A stretch of 64,000 bases of DNA from Pseudomonadota bacterium (GTDB lineage Bacteria; Pseudomonadota; Gammaproteobacteria; Steroidobacterales; Steroidobacteraceae), in contig JAFEDR010000010.1 of NCBI GenBank assembly GCA_018241525.1, forward strand, positions 620,001 to 684,000, given 5' to 3'. Positions within the stretch are counted from its first letter, which is position 1. Every line of letters begins with the position of its first letter. Positions 1 through 10,582 of the stretch are shown here, piece after piece. Both the position numbers and the translations under genes were made by a program. The notes beneath the pieces are model-generated. The model saw only the letters and a list, made by a program, of their open reading frames with translations. It searched no databases and was not told the DNA's origin.

Positions 1-125
1 GTGAGATCGCCCGCCTCACGGCCCGGCGGCGCGTCCAGCGCGACGATTTGGGCTTCGATATCGAGCGGAAGCTCTTCAAGTCCCAAGGAATTCGGCGGTC
101 GGGCGGTGTCGGTTCCGGGGCTCAC
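1..125 (-). CDS. feoA: FeoA-like protein, N-terminal part (cut by window edge)
   Basis: The reverse strand has an open frame from a GTG at 125 to the window edge, with an in-frame TAG shortly upstream of the GTG. After about 13 residues the peptide reads LGLEELPLDIEAQIVALDA, which resembles the start of the small SH3-like FeoA domain (typically S-L-x-x-L-P-x-G-x-x-A-x-V). FeoA is a cytoplasmic partner of the ferrous-iron permease FeoB. A Fur-box-like site lies just upstream, as expected for feoAB, and feoB would be next, outside the window. Only about 41 residues are visible, so another FeoA-domain protein cannot be excluded. Confidence 0.6.
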   Translation of the reverse strand, partial: MSPGTDTARPPNSLGLEELPLDIEAQIVALDAPPGREAGDL

Positions 126-151
126 GGCGGGCTCGGGTGGCTACGCCGGCC

Positions 152-176
152 ATTCTAATTGAGAATGACTCGCATT
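152..176 (-). promoter_or_regulatory. Fur-box-like operator upstream of feoA
   Basis: The AT-rich stretch contains attgagaatgactcgcatt, close to the 19-bp Fur consensus (GATAATGATAATCATTATC type, often seen as ATGAGAATGATTCTCAT). It overlaps a second inverted repeat ATTCT...AGAAT. It stands out in a roughly 70% GC background and sits 27 to 51 bases before the FeoA-like start. Iron-dependent repression by Fur is inferred from this motif and the downstream gene. Confidence 0.6.
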
Positions 177-225
177 CGTCAATGCGGAGTATCCACAATG
201 ACGATTCCGCCCGGGCCGGGCCGGA

Positions 226-1599
226 TCAGTGGTCCGAGGCGATCGCGCCCAGGGTGTCCAGGAAGGCGAGGATCTCCGCCGTCCGCGACTTCATGAGCCG
301 TAGGTCCCCCCGGCTCTCGACGTTGAGCCGGATCAGCGGCTCGGTGTTCGAGGAGCGCAGGTTGAGCCGCCAGTCGGCGTGCTCGATCGACAGTCCATCC
401 GTGTAGTCGATCGCGAGCGCCCCCGGCGCATAGCGCGCCTCGACCGCCGCGATCGCCTTGGCCCCGTCCGGGACCCGGCGGTTGATCTCGCCGCTCGCCG
501 GGAACAGCCGCATCCGCTCCGCGACCAGCGCCGACAGCGGCTGGCCGGTCTCGGACAGCATCTGGGCGACGACCAGCCACGGGATCATGCCGCTGTCGCA
601 GTAGGCGAAGTCGCGGAAGTAGTGGTGCGCACTCATCTCGCCGCCGTACGCGGCATCGACCTCGCGCATCTTCGCCTTGATGAACGCGTGGCCGGACTTG
701 CACAGCACCGGCTCGCCGCCCGCGGCGCGGACGATGTCGAGCGTGTTCCAGGTCAGGCGCGGGTCGTGCACGATGCGCGCGCCGGGCTGGCGGCGCAGGA
801 ACACCGAGGCGAGCAGGCCGACGATGTAGTAGCCCTCGATGAACGTGCCTTCCTCGTCGAAGAAGAAGCAGCGGTCGTAGTCGCCGTCCCAGGCGATGCC
901 GAGGTCGGCGCGCTCGCGGCGCACCGCCTCGACCACCGGCGCGTGGTTCTGCTCGAGCATCGGATTCGGCACGCCGTTCGGGAACGTGCCGTCCGGCGCG
1001 TGGAACAGCTTCACCCAGCGGAACGGCAGCGAGGGCTCGAGGCGGTCGATCACGAGGCCGGCGCCGCCATTGCCGGCATTGCAGACGATCTTCAGCGGCT
1101 TCAGCCGGTCGCGGTCGACGTACGACAGCAGGTGCTCGAGGTACTTCGGCATCGTGTCGACGGCGGCGATCGTGCCCGGCCGGGCCGGTGCCGTGAAGCG
1201 CGCCGCCTCGGCGAGCGCGCGGATGTCCTTGAGGCCGGTGTCGGCGGAGATCGGCCGCGAGCCCTCGCGCACGAACTTCATGCCGTTGTAGTCGGGCGGG
1301 TTGTGGCTGGCGGTGACCATGATCCCGCCGTCGAGGCCGAGCGCGAAGGTCGCGTAGTAGACCCCCTCGGTGCCGCACAGTCCGATGTCGACCACGTCGA
1401 CCCCGGAGTCGACCAGCCCGCGGATCACGCTGCCGGCGAGCTCGCCGCTCGACAGCCGGATGTCGCGCCCGACGCAGACGCGCCGCGGCTTCAGGAATTC
1501 CGCGTAGCCGCGCGCCACCCGGTAGGCGATGTCGGCGTTGAGCTCGGTCGGGATGCGGCCGCGCAGGTCGTAGGCCTTGAAGGCGGTGATGGCGCTCAT
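226..1599 (-). CDS. manB: Phosphomannomutase (ManB/CpsG)
   Basis: This 457-residue alpha-D-phosphohexomutase interconverts mannose-6-phosphate and mannose-1-phosphate in the cytoplasm, feeding GDP-mannose synthesis. The active-site phosphoserine motif TASHNP places the catalytic Ser at residue 98. The metal loop DGDYDRCF (usually DGDFDRCF) and the C-terminal phosphate-binding motif SSNTEPLIRLN are present. The N-terminus (FKAYDLRGRIPTELN) matches CpsG/ManB more closely than AlgC, and the length is normal for the family. It lies 52 bases downstream of manC in the same direction, so the two are probably co-transcribed. A dual phosphomannomutase/phosphoglucomutase activity is possible. Confidence 0.93.
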   Translation of the reverse strand: MSAITAFKAYDLRGRIPTELNADIAYRVARGYAEFLKPRRVCVGRDIRLSSGELAGSVIRGLVDSGVDVVDIGLCGTEGVYYATFALGLDGGIMVTASHNPPDYNGMKFVREGSRPISADTGLKDIRALAEAARFTAPARPGTIAAVDTMPKYLEHLLSYVDRDRLKPLKIVCNAGNGGAGLVIDRLEPSLPFRWVKLFHAPDGTFPNGVPNPMLEQNHAPVVEAVRRERADLGIAWDGDYDRCFFFDEEGTFIEGYYIVGLLASVFLRRQPGARIVHDPRLTWNTLDIVRAAGGEPVLCKSGHAFIKAKMREVDAAYGGEMSAHHYFRDFAYCDSGMIPWLVVAQMLSETGQPLSALVAERMRLFPASGEINRRVPDGAKAIAAVEARYAPGALAIDYTDGLSIEHADWRLNLRSSNTEPLIRLNVESRGDLRLMKSRTAEILAFLDTLGAIASDH

Positions 1600-1651
1600 C
1601 GGCAGGGGGTACTCGTGTGGCGGACGGAGAGCCGGCGGGACCGGCGGTCGC

Positions 1652-3076
1652 TCAGGTGTTCGTGCCCTCGCGCCCGTAGCGGTCCTCGAAGCGGACGATA
1701 TCGTCCTCGCCGAGGTAGGAGCCCGACTGCACCTCGATGATGTGCAGCGGCACCTTGCCGGGGTTCTCGATGCGGTGCCGGGCGCCGATCGGAATGTAGG
1801 TCGACTCGTTCTCGGACAGCAGGAACACCTTGTCGTCGCAGGTGATGCGCGCGGTGCCCTCGACCACGATCCAGTGCTCGGCGCGGTGGTGGTGCATCTG
1901 CAGCGACAGCGTCGCGCCCGGTTTCACCGTCAGCCGCTTCACCTGGAAGCGCATGCCGCCGTCGACGCTGTCGTAGCTGCCCCACGGCCGGAAGACCTCG
2001 CGGTGCAATGCCGGCTCGCCCCGGCCGAGCGTCTTGAGCCGCGTCACCAGCTGCTTGACGTCCTGCACCCGTGACATCGGCGCGACCATCACCGCGTCCT
2101 TGGTCTCGACGACCACGTGGTCCTTGAGGCCGATCGTCGCGACCAGGCGCTCGGAGGAGTACAGGTAGCAGCCGCTCGAGTCCTCGGTCACGACGTCGCC
2201 GCGCGTGACGTTACCGGCCTCGTCGGCCGGCAGGCTCTCGTGCAGCGACGACCAGGAGCCGACGTCGCTCCAGCCGGCCGCGAGCGGCACGACCACGGCG
2301 TCGGCGGTCTTCTCCATCAGCGCATAGTCGATCGAATCGCTCGGGCAGCGCTCGAAGGCGGCGGCATCGAGTCGCGTGAAGTCGAGGTCGCGACGTGCAC
2401 CGGCGACCGCGGCCTCGCAGGCACTGCGGATCGCGGGCGCCAGCCGGCCGAGCTCGTCGAGGTAGCGGCGCGCGCCGAACAGGAACATGCCGCTGTTCCA
2501 CAGGTAGTCGCCTGAGGCGACGTATTCGGCGGCGCGCCGGGCGTCGGGCTTCTCGACGAACTGCGCGATCGGGTACGCCGGACCCGCGCCCGGGCCGCGG
2601 CGGATGTAGCCATAGCCGGTCTCGGCCTTGGTGGGCACCACGCCGAAGGTCACGAACTGGCCGGCGCGCGCCGCCGGCAGGCCGGCGCGCACGGCCGCGC
2701 GGAACGCCTCGACGTCCTTGATCAGGTGATCGGCCGGCAGCACCAGCAGCATCGGCTCCTCGCCGCCGCCCGCGCCCTCCAGGGCCGCGAGCGCGGCGAT
2801 CGCGACCGCCGGCGCGGTGTTCCGGCCGGCGGGCTCGAGCACGATCGCGGTCGGCTGCACGCCGATCTGCCGCAGCTGCTCGGCGACCATGAAGCGGTGC
2901 TGCTCGTTGCAGACGACGACCGGGCCGGCGGCCGCGAGCGGTCCCACCCGCCGGGCCGTGCCCTGCAGCATCGTCTCGGAGCCGACCAGCGGCAGCAGCT
3001 GTTTCGGGTACAGCTCGCGCGACAGCGGCCAGAGCCGCGTGCCCGAGCCGCCGGACAGGATCACGGGAAGGAGCAT
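1652..3076 (-). CDS. manC: Mannose-1-phosphate guanylyltransferase / mannose-6-phosphate isomerase
   Basis: This is a 474-residue bifunctional type II PMI-GMP enzyme, the usual length for ManC/AlgA. The N-terminal nucleotidyltransferase domain starts with [13 protein letters not shown] and YPKQ (residues about 8-26) and has the FVEKPD motif. The C-terminal cupin domain carries [10 protein letters not shown], the metal-binding motif of the isomerase. It makes mannose-6-phosphate from fructose-6-phosphate and GDP-mannose from mannose-1-phosphate and GTP. With manB downstream, and gmd-rmd at 17.3-19.2 kb, it supplies GDP-mannose for GDP-D-rhamnose or other surface sugars. ugd lies 24 bases upstream, so ugd-manC-manB look like one operon. 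Confidence 0.95.
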   Translation of the reverse strand: MLLPVILSGGSGTRLWPLSRELYPKQLLPLVGSETMLQGTARRVGPLAAAGPVVVCNEQHRFMVAEQLRQIGVQPTAIVLEPAGRNTAPAVAIAALAALEGAGGGEEPMLLVLPADHLIKDVEAFRAAVRAGLPAARAGQFVTFGVVPTKAETGYGYIRRGPGAGPAYPIAQFVEKPDARRAAEYVASGDYLWNSGMFLFGARRYLDELGRLAPAIRSACEAAVAGARRDLDFTRLDAAAFERCPSDSIDYALMEKTADAVVVPLAAGWSDVGSWSSLHESLPADEAGNVTRGDVVTEDSSGCYLYSSERLVATIGLKDHVVVETKDAVMVAPMSRVQDVKQLVTRLKTLGRGEPALHREVFRPWGSYDSVDGGMRFQVKRLTVKPGATLSLQMHHHRAEHWIVVEGTARITCDDKVFLLSENESTYIPIGARHRIENPGKVPLHIIEVQSGSYLGEDDIVRFEDRYGREGTNT

Positions 3077-3100
3077 GCTGGAATTCCTTGCGGGACCGGT

Positions 3101-4444
3101 TCAGCACCCGGACGGCGGCTGCGCGCCGCGGCCGATGCCGTAGTAGGTGAAGCCGAAGCGCTTCATCAGTTGCGGGTCGTACAGATTGCGGCCGTCGAAG
3201 ATCACCGGCGCGCTGAGCGCCGCCTTCAGGGCATCGAAGTCCGGGCTGCGGAACTCCTGCCACTCGGTCACGATCGCGAGCGCGTCGGCGCCGATCAGGG
3301 TCTGCTCCATGCTCTCGCACAGCACGAGGTCGGGGCGCTCGCCGAAGACACGCCGCGCCTCGTCGCGGGCGACCGGGTCGTAGGCCCGTACTCGTGCCCC
3401 GCTCGCCCACAGCGACTCGAGCAGCACGCGGCTCGGCGCCTCGCGCATGTCGTCGGTGTTCGGCTTAAAGGCGAGGCCCCAGATCGCGAAGGTCTTGCCG
3501 CGCAGCGCCGGGCCGAAGTGCGTGGTGATCTTCTGGTGCAGCACCTGCTTCTGGCGCGCGTTGATCGCCTCGACCGCGCCGAGGATCGTCGACTCGTAGC
3601 CGACCCCGCGCGCCGAACGCTCGAGCGCCTGCACGTCCTTCGGGAAGCACGAGCCGCCGTAGCCGACCCCGGGATAGATGAACGCGTAGCCTATGCGCGG
3701 GTCCGAGCCGATGCCGACCCGCACCTTCTCGATGTCGGCGCCGAGCCGCTCGGCGATGTTGGCCATCTCGTTCATGAACGAGATCTTGGTCGCGAGCATG
3801 GCGTTGGCGGCGTACTTCGTGAGCTCCGCCGAGCGGATGTCCATCACGATCAGCCGGTCGTGGTTGCGCGTGAACGGCTCGTACAGCGCGCGCATCAGCT
3901 CCGTGGTGCGCGGGTTGTCGGTGCCGACGATGATGCGGTCGGGCTTGTTGAAGTCATTGATCGCCGCGCCTTCCTTGAGGAACTCGGGATTCGAGACCAC
4001 GTCGAACTCGACCGCCGCGCCGCGCGCGGCGAGCGTCTCGACGAGCGCCGCCCGCACCTTGTCGGCGGTGCCGGTTGGCACGGTCGACTTCGTGATCACG
4101 ACCTTGTACTCGCTCATGTGGCGGGCGATGGTGCGCGCCACCTCGAGGACGTACTTGAGGTCGGCTGAGCCGTCCTCGTCCGGGGGCGTGCCCACGGCGA
4201 TCATCTGGAAGAGCCCGTGCGCCACGCCATCGGCGGCGTCGAGCGTGAAGCGCAGCCGGCCCTTGGCCTGGTTGCGGGCGATCATCTCGTCGAGGCCAGG
4301 CTCGTGGATCGGCACCTCGCCGCGCGCCAGCATCTCGACCTTGCGCGGATCGACGTCGACGCAGACGACGTGGTTGCCCGCTTCGGCGAGGCACGCGCCG
4401 GTCACCAGCCCCACATAGCCTGAGCCGAAGATGGTGATTCGCAT
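3101..4444 (-). CDS. ugd: UDP-glucose 6-dehydrogenase
   Basis: This 447-residue enzyme oxidises UDP-glucose to UDP-glucuronate with two NAD+. The N-terminal Rossmann motif is [17 protein letters not shown] (from residue 7). The catalytic cysteine is in [10 protein letters not shown] (Cys266), and a C-terminal UDP-binding domain contains [16 protein letters not shown]. The open frame extends upstream, but [12 protein letters not shown] at 4444 is the canonical N-terminus and the extra arginine-rich upstream residues are unlikely to be translated. It is the first gene of the probable ugd-manC-manB operon. The 234-base gap to truB (4445-4678) holds no gene I can support; a promoter for this operon should lie there, but I see no convincing -35/-10 pair. 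Confidence 0.94.
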   Translation of the reverse strand: MRITIFGSGYVGLVTGACLAEAGNHVVCVDVDPRKVEMLARGEVPIHEPGLDEMIARNQAKGRLRFTLDAADGVAHGLFQMIAVGTPPDEDGSADLKYVLEVARTIARHMSEYKVVITKSTVPTGTADKVRAALVETLAARGAAVEFDVVSNPEFLKEGAAINDFNKPDRIIVGTDNPRTTELMRALYEPFTRNHDRLIVMDIRSAELTKYAANAMLATKISFMNEMANIAERLGADIEKVRVGIGSDPRIGYAFIYPGVGYGGSCFPKDVQALERSARGVGYESTILGAVEAINARQKQVLHQKITTHFGPALRGKTFAIWGLAFKPNTDDMREAPSRVLLESLWASGARVRAYDPVARDEARRVFGERPDLVLCESMEQTLIGADALAIVTEWQEFRSPDFDALKAALSAPVIFDGRNLYDPQLMKRFGFTYYGIGRGAQPPSGC

Positions 4445-4678
4445 CGCAGGGCCTTGTTCTAGATGGAAAAATTGAGTCGCGAAGGGTACGCGTTCGGGTG
4501 TCGGCCGTAAAGCGAGGCGGATCCCATTTCGAGCGGATGGTCGCGCGCGAGGCGACCGCCCGGCCCTGCCGGACCGCGGCCGGCTCCGCGCGGGGCCCGA
4601 CGAACCCACCCGGCGCAGCCGAAGGTTAACCGATTGTTTTTACGGCCCGTCGTGGCGACGTCCGCGCCCGGCCGCCCG

Positions 4679-5614
4679 TCAGGCCGGGGCGTCGACCCGC
4701 ATCAGCCGCACCGCGCGCAGCCGCCGTCCGGCGGCATCGGCTTCGGCAAGTCCCAGAAAGGCACCGGCCGGACCGTAGACGCGGACACGGGCGCCGGGTG
4801 GCGCGACCGCCTCCACCTCGCGGCCCTGGCAGAGCGCGAGCGCCGCCGTCGGAGCGAGCACGACCGCCGGCCAGGACTCGAGCGCGGCGTCGGGCGGCGC
4901 GAGCAGCGCATCGAGCGCCGCCAGGTTGCCGTCGAGCGCCTCGAGCGCCGCGAGCGGGTGCGCCGCGCGCCCCGCGAAGGCGCCGCCGATCGCAGTCCGC
5001 CGCAGCGCGCGCAGGTGCCCGACCGTGCCGAGCGCACGCGCGAGATCCTCGCCGAGGGTGCGCACGTAGGTGCCCTTCGAGCAGGTCACCTCGAAACTGA
5101 GCGCATCCGGCGCGAGGCTGAGCAGCACGAGCGAGGAGATGCGCACCGGGCGCGGCTCGCGCTCGACCACCTCGCCGCGCCGCGCGAGCGCATAGAGCGC
5201 CTCGCCGTCGCGCTTCAGCGCCGAGTACATCGGCGGCACCTGGCGGGTCTCGCCGCGGAAGCCCGCCAGCGCCTCCTCGACCGCCGGCGCCGCGAGCGGC
5301 GGCACGGCGGCCCGCTCGACCACCTCGCCCTCGCGGTCGCCGGTCGCGGTGCGCGCGCCGAGCGCGAGCGTCGCGCGGTAGGTCTTGTCGGCCTCGAGCA
5401 GCAGGCCCGCGACCTTGGTCGCCTCGCCGAAGCACAGCGGCAGCACCCCGCTCGCGAGCGGGTCGAGCGCGCCGGTGTGGCCACCCTTGTGCGCGCGGTA
5501 GAGCCGGCGCACGCGCTGCAGCGCGGCGTTCGAGCTCAGGCCCTCGGGCTTGTCGAGCAGCAGGATGCCGTCCACCGTCCGCCACTCGATCCGCGGGCGG
5601 GCGGTCCCGTTCAC
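4679..5614 (-). CDS. truB: tRNA pseudouridine(55) synthase TruB
   Basis: This 311-residue enzyme makes pseudouridine 55 in the T-loop of tRNAs. The catalytic motif GGHTGALDPLASG places the nucleophilic Asp at residue 51, and GILLLDKPEGLSSN is the standard N-terminus. The C-terminal part after about residue 245 fits the PUA-like TruB domain. The ATG overlaps the rbfA stop by 4 bases (ATGA), so translation is probably coupled. It is the last gene of the rimP-nusA-infB-rbfA-truB operon. The rpsO-pnp genes that often follow are absent here, replaced by the ugd-manC-manB block. Confidence 0.96.
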   Translation of the reverse strand: MNGTARPRIEWRTVDGILLLDKPEGLSSNAALQRVRRLYRAHKGGHTGALDPLASGVLPLCFGEATKVAGLLLEADKTYRATLALGARTATGDREGEVVERAAVPPLAAPAVEEALAGFRGETRQVPPMYSALKRDGEALYALARRGEVVEREPRPVRISSLVLLSLAPDALSFEVTCSKGTYVRTLGEDLARALGTVGHLRALRRTAIGGAFAGRAAHPLAALEALDGNLAALDALLAPPDAALESWPAVVLAPTAALALCQGREVEAVAPPGARVRVYGPAGAFLGLAEADAAGRRLRAVRLMRVDAPA

Positions 5615-6030
5615 GGCGGCGATTCGTCGTCGGGCGGCGCGTCGGGCGCGCCGGGCTCGGCCTGCGCCGCGCGCGCCGCGTCGCTCGCGACCGCGCCCTT
5701 GATCAGCGCCGAGAGGCGCGCGGCGCGGTCGATCGACTCGTCACGGACGAAGTGCAGCTCCGGCACCTGGCGCATCTTGAGGTGCTTCTTAAGCTGCATC
5801 CGCAGGAAGCCCGCCGCGGAGGCGAGCGCCGCGGCGACCTCGCCCTCCGGGCGCCGCGCGTCGAACGGCACGAAGAAGACCTTGGCGTGCGAGAGGTCCT
5901 TGCTGACCTCCACCGCCGTGATCGTCACCGTACCGACGCGCGGATCCTTGACCTCGCGGCGCACGAGCTCGGCGAGCAGACGGTGGATCTGCTCCTCGAC
6001 GCGCTGGCTACGGTGAAAGTCGCGCGGCAC
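5611..6030 (-). CDS. rbfA: Ribosome-binding factor A
   Basis: This 139-residue KH-like protein assists late 16S rRNA maturation in the 30S subunit. The N-terminus SQRVEEQIHRLLAELV and the motif VKDPRVGTVTITAVEVSKD are typical, as is HFVRDESIDRAARLS near residue 95. The C-terminal tail (from about residue 115) is Ala/Glu/Pro-rich and probably disordered. It lies one base after infB and overlaps truB, in the conserved operon. Confidence 0.95.
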   Translation of the reverse strand: MPRDFHRSQRVEEQIHRLLAELVRREVKDPRVGTVTITAVEVSKDLSHAKVFFVPFDARRPEGEVAAALASAAGFLRMQLKKHLKMRQVPELHFVRDESIDRAARLSALIKGAVASDAARAAQAEPGAPDAPPDDESPP

Positions 6031-6031
6031 G

Positions 6032-8515
6032 TCACAGCGTGCGCGTCACCGTGACGCGCTCGTAGCACTCGATCTGGTCGCCGGCCCGGACGTCGTTGTA
6101 GTCCTTGACGGCAATGCCGCACTCGGTGCCGGCGCGCACCTCGCCGACGTCGTCCTTGAAGCGGCGCAGCGACTCGAGCGCACCCTCGAAGATCACGACG
6201 TTGTCGCGCAGCACGCGGATCGGGTTGTTGCGCCGCACGTAGCCCTCGGTGACGAGGCAACCGGCCACCTGGCCGAACTTGCTCGAGCGGAACACCTCGC
6301 GCACCTGTGCGAGGCCGACGATCTGGTCGCGGACCTCCGGCGCGAGCATGCCCGAGAGTGCGTTGCGGACGTCGTCGATGGCCTCGTAGATGATGCTGTA
6401 GTAACGGATGTCGATGCCGTTGTCCTTGATCGCGGTGCGCGCGGCCGCGTCGGCACGAACGTTGAAGGCGATGATGCGCGCCTTCGAGGCGACCGCCAGC
6501 ATGACGTCGGACTCGGTGATGCCGCCGACGCCCGACGAGACCACCTTGACCGCGACCTCGCTGGTCGAGAGCTTCGTCAGCGCGTCGCGCAGCGCCTCGG
6601 CGGAACCCTGCACGTCCGCCTTGATGACCAGCTGCACGGTCTGGGCCTTGCCCTCCTCGAGCTGCTGGAACACGTCCTCGATCTTCTGCGTGCGGCTCGC
6701 GAGCTTGACGTCGCGGAACTTGCCCTGCCGGTACAGCGCCACTTCGCGCGCCTTGCGCTCGCTCTCGACGGTGAGGATCTCGTCGCCGGCGTTCGGCGCG
6801 CCGGAGAGGCCGAGTACCTGCACCGGGATCGACGGGCCGGCCGTCTCGACCGCTGCGCCGGTCTCGTCGAACATCGCGCGCACGCGGCCGAACTCCTGGC
6901 CCGCCAGGATCGGGTCGCCCGACTTCAGCTGGCCGCGCTTGACCAGCACGGTCGCGACCGCGCCGCGGCCCTTCTCGATGCTCGCCTCGAGCACCACGCC
7001 GGTCGCCGGCCCGTCGGCCGGCGCCTTGAGCTCGAGCACCTCGGCCTGCAGCGCCAGCGTCTCGAGCAGCTGCTCGACGCCGGCGCCGGTACGGGCCGAG
7101 ACCGGCACGAACATCACGTCGCCGCCGTACTCCTCGGGAATCACGCCCTTCTGCACGAGCTCGCTCTTGACGCGCTCGGGCTCGGCCTCGGGCTTGTCGA
7201 TCTTGTTGAGCGCGACGACGATCGGCACCTCGGCGGCGCGCGCGTGCTCGATGGCCTCGGCGGTCTGCGGCATCACGCCGTCGTCCGCGGCCACCACCAG
7301 CACGACGATGTCGGTGACCTGTGCGCCGCGGGCGCGCATCGAGGTGAACGCCGCGTGGCCGGGCGTATCGATGAAGGTGATGATGCCGCGCGGCGTCGTG
7401 ACGTGGTAGGCACCGATGTGCTGGGTGATGCCACCGGCCTCGCCGGCTGCGACCTTGGTGCGGCGGATGTAGTCGAGCAGCGACGTCTTGCCGTGATCGA
7501 CGTGGCCCATGATGGTGACGACCGGCGGGCGCGGCTGCGCCTCGGCGGCGGAGGTCGGCTCGGCCTGCAGGCCCTCCTCCATCGCGTTCTCGCGGATCGG
7601 CTTCGCGACGTGCCCCATCTCCTCGGTGACCAGCACCGCGGTGTCCTGGTCGAGCGGCTGGTTGATGGTCGCCATGACGCCCATGTTCATGAGCGCCTTG
7701 ATCACCTCGCTGCCCTTGACCGCGATCTTGGCCGCGAGCTCGGCGACCGTGATGGTCTCCGGGATCGAGACCTCGCGCTTGACCGGCGCGGTCGGCATCT
7801 CGAAGCCGTGGCGGCCGTCGGCCGGGGCGCTGACGCCGCGGCGGCCGCGCACCGGCTTCTTCTTCTTGTAGCGCGAGCTGACGTCGGTGGAGACGTGCAG
7901 CTCCTGGCGGCCGTAGCGCGTCTCGCGCGCGTCGGCCTCGGGGCGAGCCGGGCGCTCGGCGGCCTTGCGGGCCCGCTCCGCTTCCTCGCGCTCACGCTGC
8001 TCCGCCTGGCGGCGCACCTCTTCCTCGGCGACGCGGCGCGCATCCTCCTCGCGCTTGCGGTTCTCCTCGTCGGTGCGGCGCTTGGCCTCCTCGGCCTCCT
8101 TGCGCTGCTGCTCCTCCTCGACCGCCTTGCGCGCCGCCTCCTCGGCCTCGCGCTGGCGATCGACCTCCTCCTGCGCGAGGCGGGCCTGCTCCTCGAGCAC
8201 GCCGCGGTTGATGTAGGTCTTCTTCGAGCGCACTTCGACGCTGACCGTGCGGGCACGGCCCTGCGCAGCGCTGACCTTGATCTCGCTCTGCGTCTTGCGC
8301 TTCAGCGTGATCTTGCGCGGGCCGGCGGTCGCGACCTCGTCGGCGGCGCGCCCGTGCGCCTGTCGCAGGTGCGACAGGAGCTCGGTCTTGGCCTCGTCGC
8401 TGATGCGATCGTCGGCGCCCGCGACGCGGATGCCCGCCTCGTCGAGCTGCTTCAGGAGCTTGTCGACCGGGACCTTCAGGACCTCGGCAAACTGGGCTAC
8501 GGTGACATCTGACAT
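6032..8515 (-). CDS. infB: Translation initiation factor IF-2
   Basis: This 827-residue GTPase brings formyl-Met-tRNA to the 30S subunit and promotes subunit joining. There is an IF2_N domain at residues 1-50 and a long charged Glu/Arg/Ala helix at about 105-190. A second IF2_N domain lies at about 250-300. The G domain has G1 GHVDHGKT (337-344), DTPGHAAF and NKID, and C-terminal domains follow. The length is normal for gammaproteobacteria. It is 12 bases downstream of nusA. Internal in-frame starts that could give shorter IF-2 forms, as in E. coli, cannot be judged from sequence alone. Confidence 0.97.
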   Translation of the reverse strand: MSDVTVAQFAEVLKVPVDKLLKQLDEAGIRVAGADDRISDEAKTELLSHLRQAHGRAADEVATAGPRKITLKRKTQSEIKVSAAQGRARTVSVEVRSKKTYINRGVLEEQARLAQEEVDRQREAEEAARKAVEEEQQRKEAEEAKRRTDEENRKREEDARRVAEEEVRRQAEQREREEAERARKAAERPARPEADARETRYGRQELHVSTDVSSRYKKKKPVRGRRGVSAPADGRHGFEMPTAPVKREVSIPETITVAELAAKIAVKGSEVIKALMNMGVMATINQPLDQDTAVLVTEEMGHVAKPIRENAMEEGLQAEPTSAAEAQPRPPVVTIMGHVDHGKTSLLDYIRRTKVAAGEAGGITQHIGAYHVTTPRGIITFIDTPGHAAFTSMRARGAQVTDIVVLVVAADDGVMPQTAEAIEHARAAEVPIVVALNKIDKPEAEPERVKSELVQKGVIPEEYGGDVMFVPVSARTGAGVEQLLETLALQAEVLELKAPADGPATGVVLEASIEKGRGAVATVLVKRGQLKSGDPILAGQEFGRVRAMFDETGAAVETAGPSIPVQVLGLSGAPNAGDEILTVESERKAREVALYRQGKFRDVKLASRTQKIEDVFQQLEEGKAQTVQLVIKADVQGSAEALRDALTKLSTSEVAVKVVSSGVGGITESDVMLAVASKARIIAFNVRADAAARTAIKDNGIDIRYYSIIYEAIDDVRNALSGMLAPEVRDQIVGLAQVREVFRSSKFGQVAGCLVTEGYVRRNNPIRVLRDNVVIFEGALESLRRFKDDVGEVRAGTECGIAVKDYNDVRAGDQIECYERVTVTRTL

Positions 8516-8527
8516 CCGGTCGCCTCC

Positions 8528-10045
8528 TCAGTTCGTCGCCGCGCCGTCGGCGAACCAGTGCGCGCGCGCAGCCATGATCAGCTTGCCCGCCCGCGCGTCA
8601 TCGAGGGCCGCGATGCCCTCGAGGTCCTCGATCGACTGCTCGGCCAGCTCCTCGCGCGTGCGGATGCCGCGCGCCGCGAGCGACTTGGCGAGCGACTCGT
8701 CCATGCCCTCGAGGCTGAGCAGGTCCTCGGCCGGCACGCCGCCCTCGGCGGCCTCCTCGGTCGCGATCGCCTGCGTCAGCAGCACGTCGCGTGCGCGGTT
8801 GCGCAGCTCGCGCACGATGTCGTCGTCGAACTCCTCGACCGCGAGCAGCTCGTTGGTCGGCACGTAGGCGATCTCCTCGATCGTCGAGAAGCCTTCCTGC
8901 ACCAGGATCGTCGCGACGTCCTCGTCGACGTCGAGCGCCTTCATGAACATGTCGCGCAATTCCTTGGTCTCGACCTCACTCTTCTCCTCGGCAGCCTGCT
9001 CGCTCATGATGTTGAGCTTCCAGCCGGTGAGCTCGGAGGCGAGCCGGATGTTCTGGCCGCCGCGGCCGATCGCCTGCGACAGCTTCTCCTCCGCGACCGC
9101 GATGTCCATGCTGTGCTGGTCCTCGTCGACCACGATCGACGTGACCTCGGCCGGCTGCATGGCGTTGATCACGAACTGCGCCGAGTTGTCCTCGAACGGG
9201 ATGATGTCGACGCGCTCGCCGGCGATCTCGTTGGAGACCGCCTGCACGCGGCTGCCGCGCATGCCGACGCAGGCGCCGACCGGGTCGATGCGCGGGTCGA
9301 GGCTGCGGACCGCGATCTTGGCGCGCGCGCCGGGGTCGCGGGCGGCGCCGAGGATCTGGATCAGGCCCTGGCCAACCTCGGGCACCTCAAGCTTGAACAG
9401 CTCGATCAGGAACTCGGGCGCGGTGCGCGACAGGAACAGCTGCGGCCCGCGCGGCTCGGAGCGCACTTCCTTGAGGAAGGCCTTGATGCGGTCCTGCGAG
9501 CGGACCGGCTCGCGCGGGATCATGTTCTCGCGCGGCACGAAGCCCTCGGCATTCTGACCGAGGTCGACGTACACGCCGTTGCGGTCGACGCGCTTGACGA
9601 TGCCGGACACCAGCGTGCCGACGCGATCCTGGTAGGCGTCGACGACCTGGGCGCGCTCGGCCTCGCGCACCTTCTGCACGATGACCTGCTTGGCGGTCTG
9701 CGCGTCGATGCGGCCGAAGGTCTCCGACGGCAGCGGCACCTCGACGAAGCCGCCGACCTCGGCCGCCGCGTCGACGTCGCGGGCGTCCTCGAGCCTGAGC
9801 TCGCGTTCCGGGAACTCGAGCTCGCGCGAATCATCGGCGAAGACCTTCCAGCGGCGGAACACGTCGTAGTCGCCGGTCTTGCGGTTGATCGCGACGCGCG
9901 CATCCATGTCCTCGCCGAGCCGCTTGCGGGTCGCCGAAGCGAGCGCGGCCTCGAGGGCCTCGAAGATGATCTCCTTGTCGATGCTCTTCTCGTTGGCGAC
10001 GCTCTCGACGGCGTCAACGATCTCTTTCAGCGTGGTCCGCACCAT
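8528..10045 (-). CDS. nusA: Transcription termination/antitermination factor NusA
   Basis: This 505-residue protein binds RNA polymerase and nascent RNA, stimulating pausing and intrinsic termination and taking part in antitermination. It has the N-terminal RNAP-binding domain (1 to about 130), an S1 domain (GTLVSGIVKRVDRNGVYVDLG) and two KH domains (GARAKIAVRSLDP and GRGGQNIRLASELTGW). Two C-terminal acidic repeats (FMKALDVDEDVATILVQEG and LLSLEGMDESLAKSLAARG) follow, as in gammaproteobacterial NusA. It lies 6 bases after rimP. Because NusA stimulates hairpin termination, the hairpins in the operon leader (10583-10679) suggest autoregulation. Confidence 0.97.
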   Translation of the reverse strand: MVRTTLKEIVDAVESVANEKSIDKEIIFEALEAALASATRKRLGEDMDARVAINRKTGDYDVFRRWKVFADDSRELEFPERELRLEDARDVDAAAEVGGFVEVPLPSETFGRIDAQTAKQVIVQKVREAERAQVVDAYQDRVGTLVSGIVKRVDRNGVYVDLGQNAEGFVPRENMIPREPVRSQDRIKAFLKEVRSEPRGPQLFLSRTAPEFLIELFKLEVPEVGQGLIQILGAARDPGARAKIAVRSLDPRIDPVGACVGMRGSRVQAVSNEIAGERVDIIPFEDNSAQFVINAMQPAEVTSIVVDEDQHSMDIAVAEEKLSQAIGRGGQNIRLASELTGWKLNIMSEQAAEEKSEVETKELRDMFMKALDVDEDVATILVQEGFSTIEEIAYVPTNELLAVEEFDDDIVRELRNRARDVLLTQAIATEEAAEGGVPAEDLLSLEGMDESLAKSLAARGIRTREELAEQSIEDLEGIAALDDARAGKLIMAARAHWFADGAATN

Positions 10046-10051
10046 GTCTCG

Positions 10052-10525
10052 TCACTCCCGTCGCGGGCCGAATTCCGGCACCACCCGCGCACTCTTGATC
10101 TCGCCAAATCCCAGTTCCACCGGCTGACCGTCGACCTCGAGCTCGACGCCCACCTCGCGCACCGCCGCGAGCCGCCCGGTCCAGCGCCGCCGGCCGGCAC
10201 GCGGCACCAGGCTTTCCACCCGGATGCGACTGCCGGCGGCGCGCTCGAAGTGCGCCTTCGTCCGCAGCGGCCGGTCGAATCCCGGCGAGGACACCTCGAG
10301 CGTGTACTCGCCGGCGATCGGGTCGGCCGCATCGAGCACGGCGCTTACCCGGCGGCTGACCGCCTCGCAGTCCTCTACCGTCACGCCCTCCTCACCCGAG
10401 CCGGGGCGGTCGATGTACAGCCTCAGGAGGCCACCGCCCCGGTGGGGGTGGAACTCGAGCTCGACGAGCTCGTAGCCCAGCGCCGCGACCTCGGGCTCGA
10501 GGAGCCTCAGGAGCGCCTCGCGCAT
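10052..10525 (-). CDS. rimP: Ribosome maturation factor RimP
   Basis: This 157-residue factor helps early assembly of the 30S subunit. The motifs GYELVELEFHPHR, LRLYIDRPG and YTLEVSSPGFDRPL are family hallmarks. The C-terminal domain runs from about residue 95. It is the first gene of the rimP-nusA-infB-rbfA-truB operon. Upstream are the candidate promoter and tandem terminators of the leader (10583-10757), not tRNA-fMet as in E. coli. Here tRNA-fMet is 29 kb away. Confidence 0.95.
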   Translation of the reverse strand: MREALLRLLEPEVAALGYELVELEFHPHRGGGLLRLYIDRPGSGEEGVTVEDCEAVSRRVSAVLDAADPIAGEYTLEVSSPGFDRPLRTKAHFERAAGSRIRVESLVPRAGRRRWTGRLAAVREVGVELEVDGQPVELGFGEIKSARVVPEFGPRRE

Positions 10526-10582
10526 CGAACCATCCCGACCCCGTCAGGGGGCCAAAATCAAGGGTCTGTAACCACCCGACCC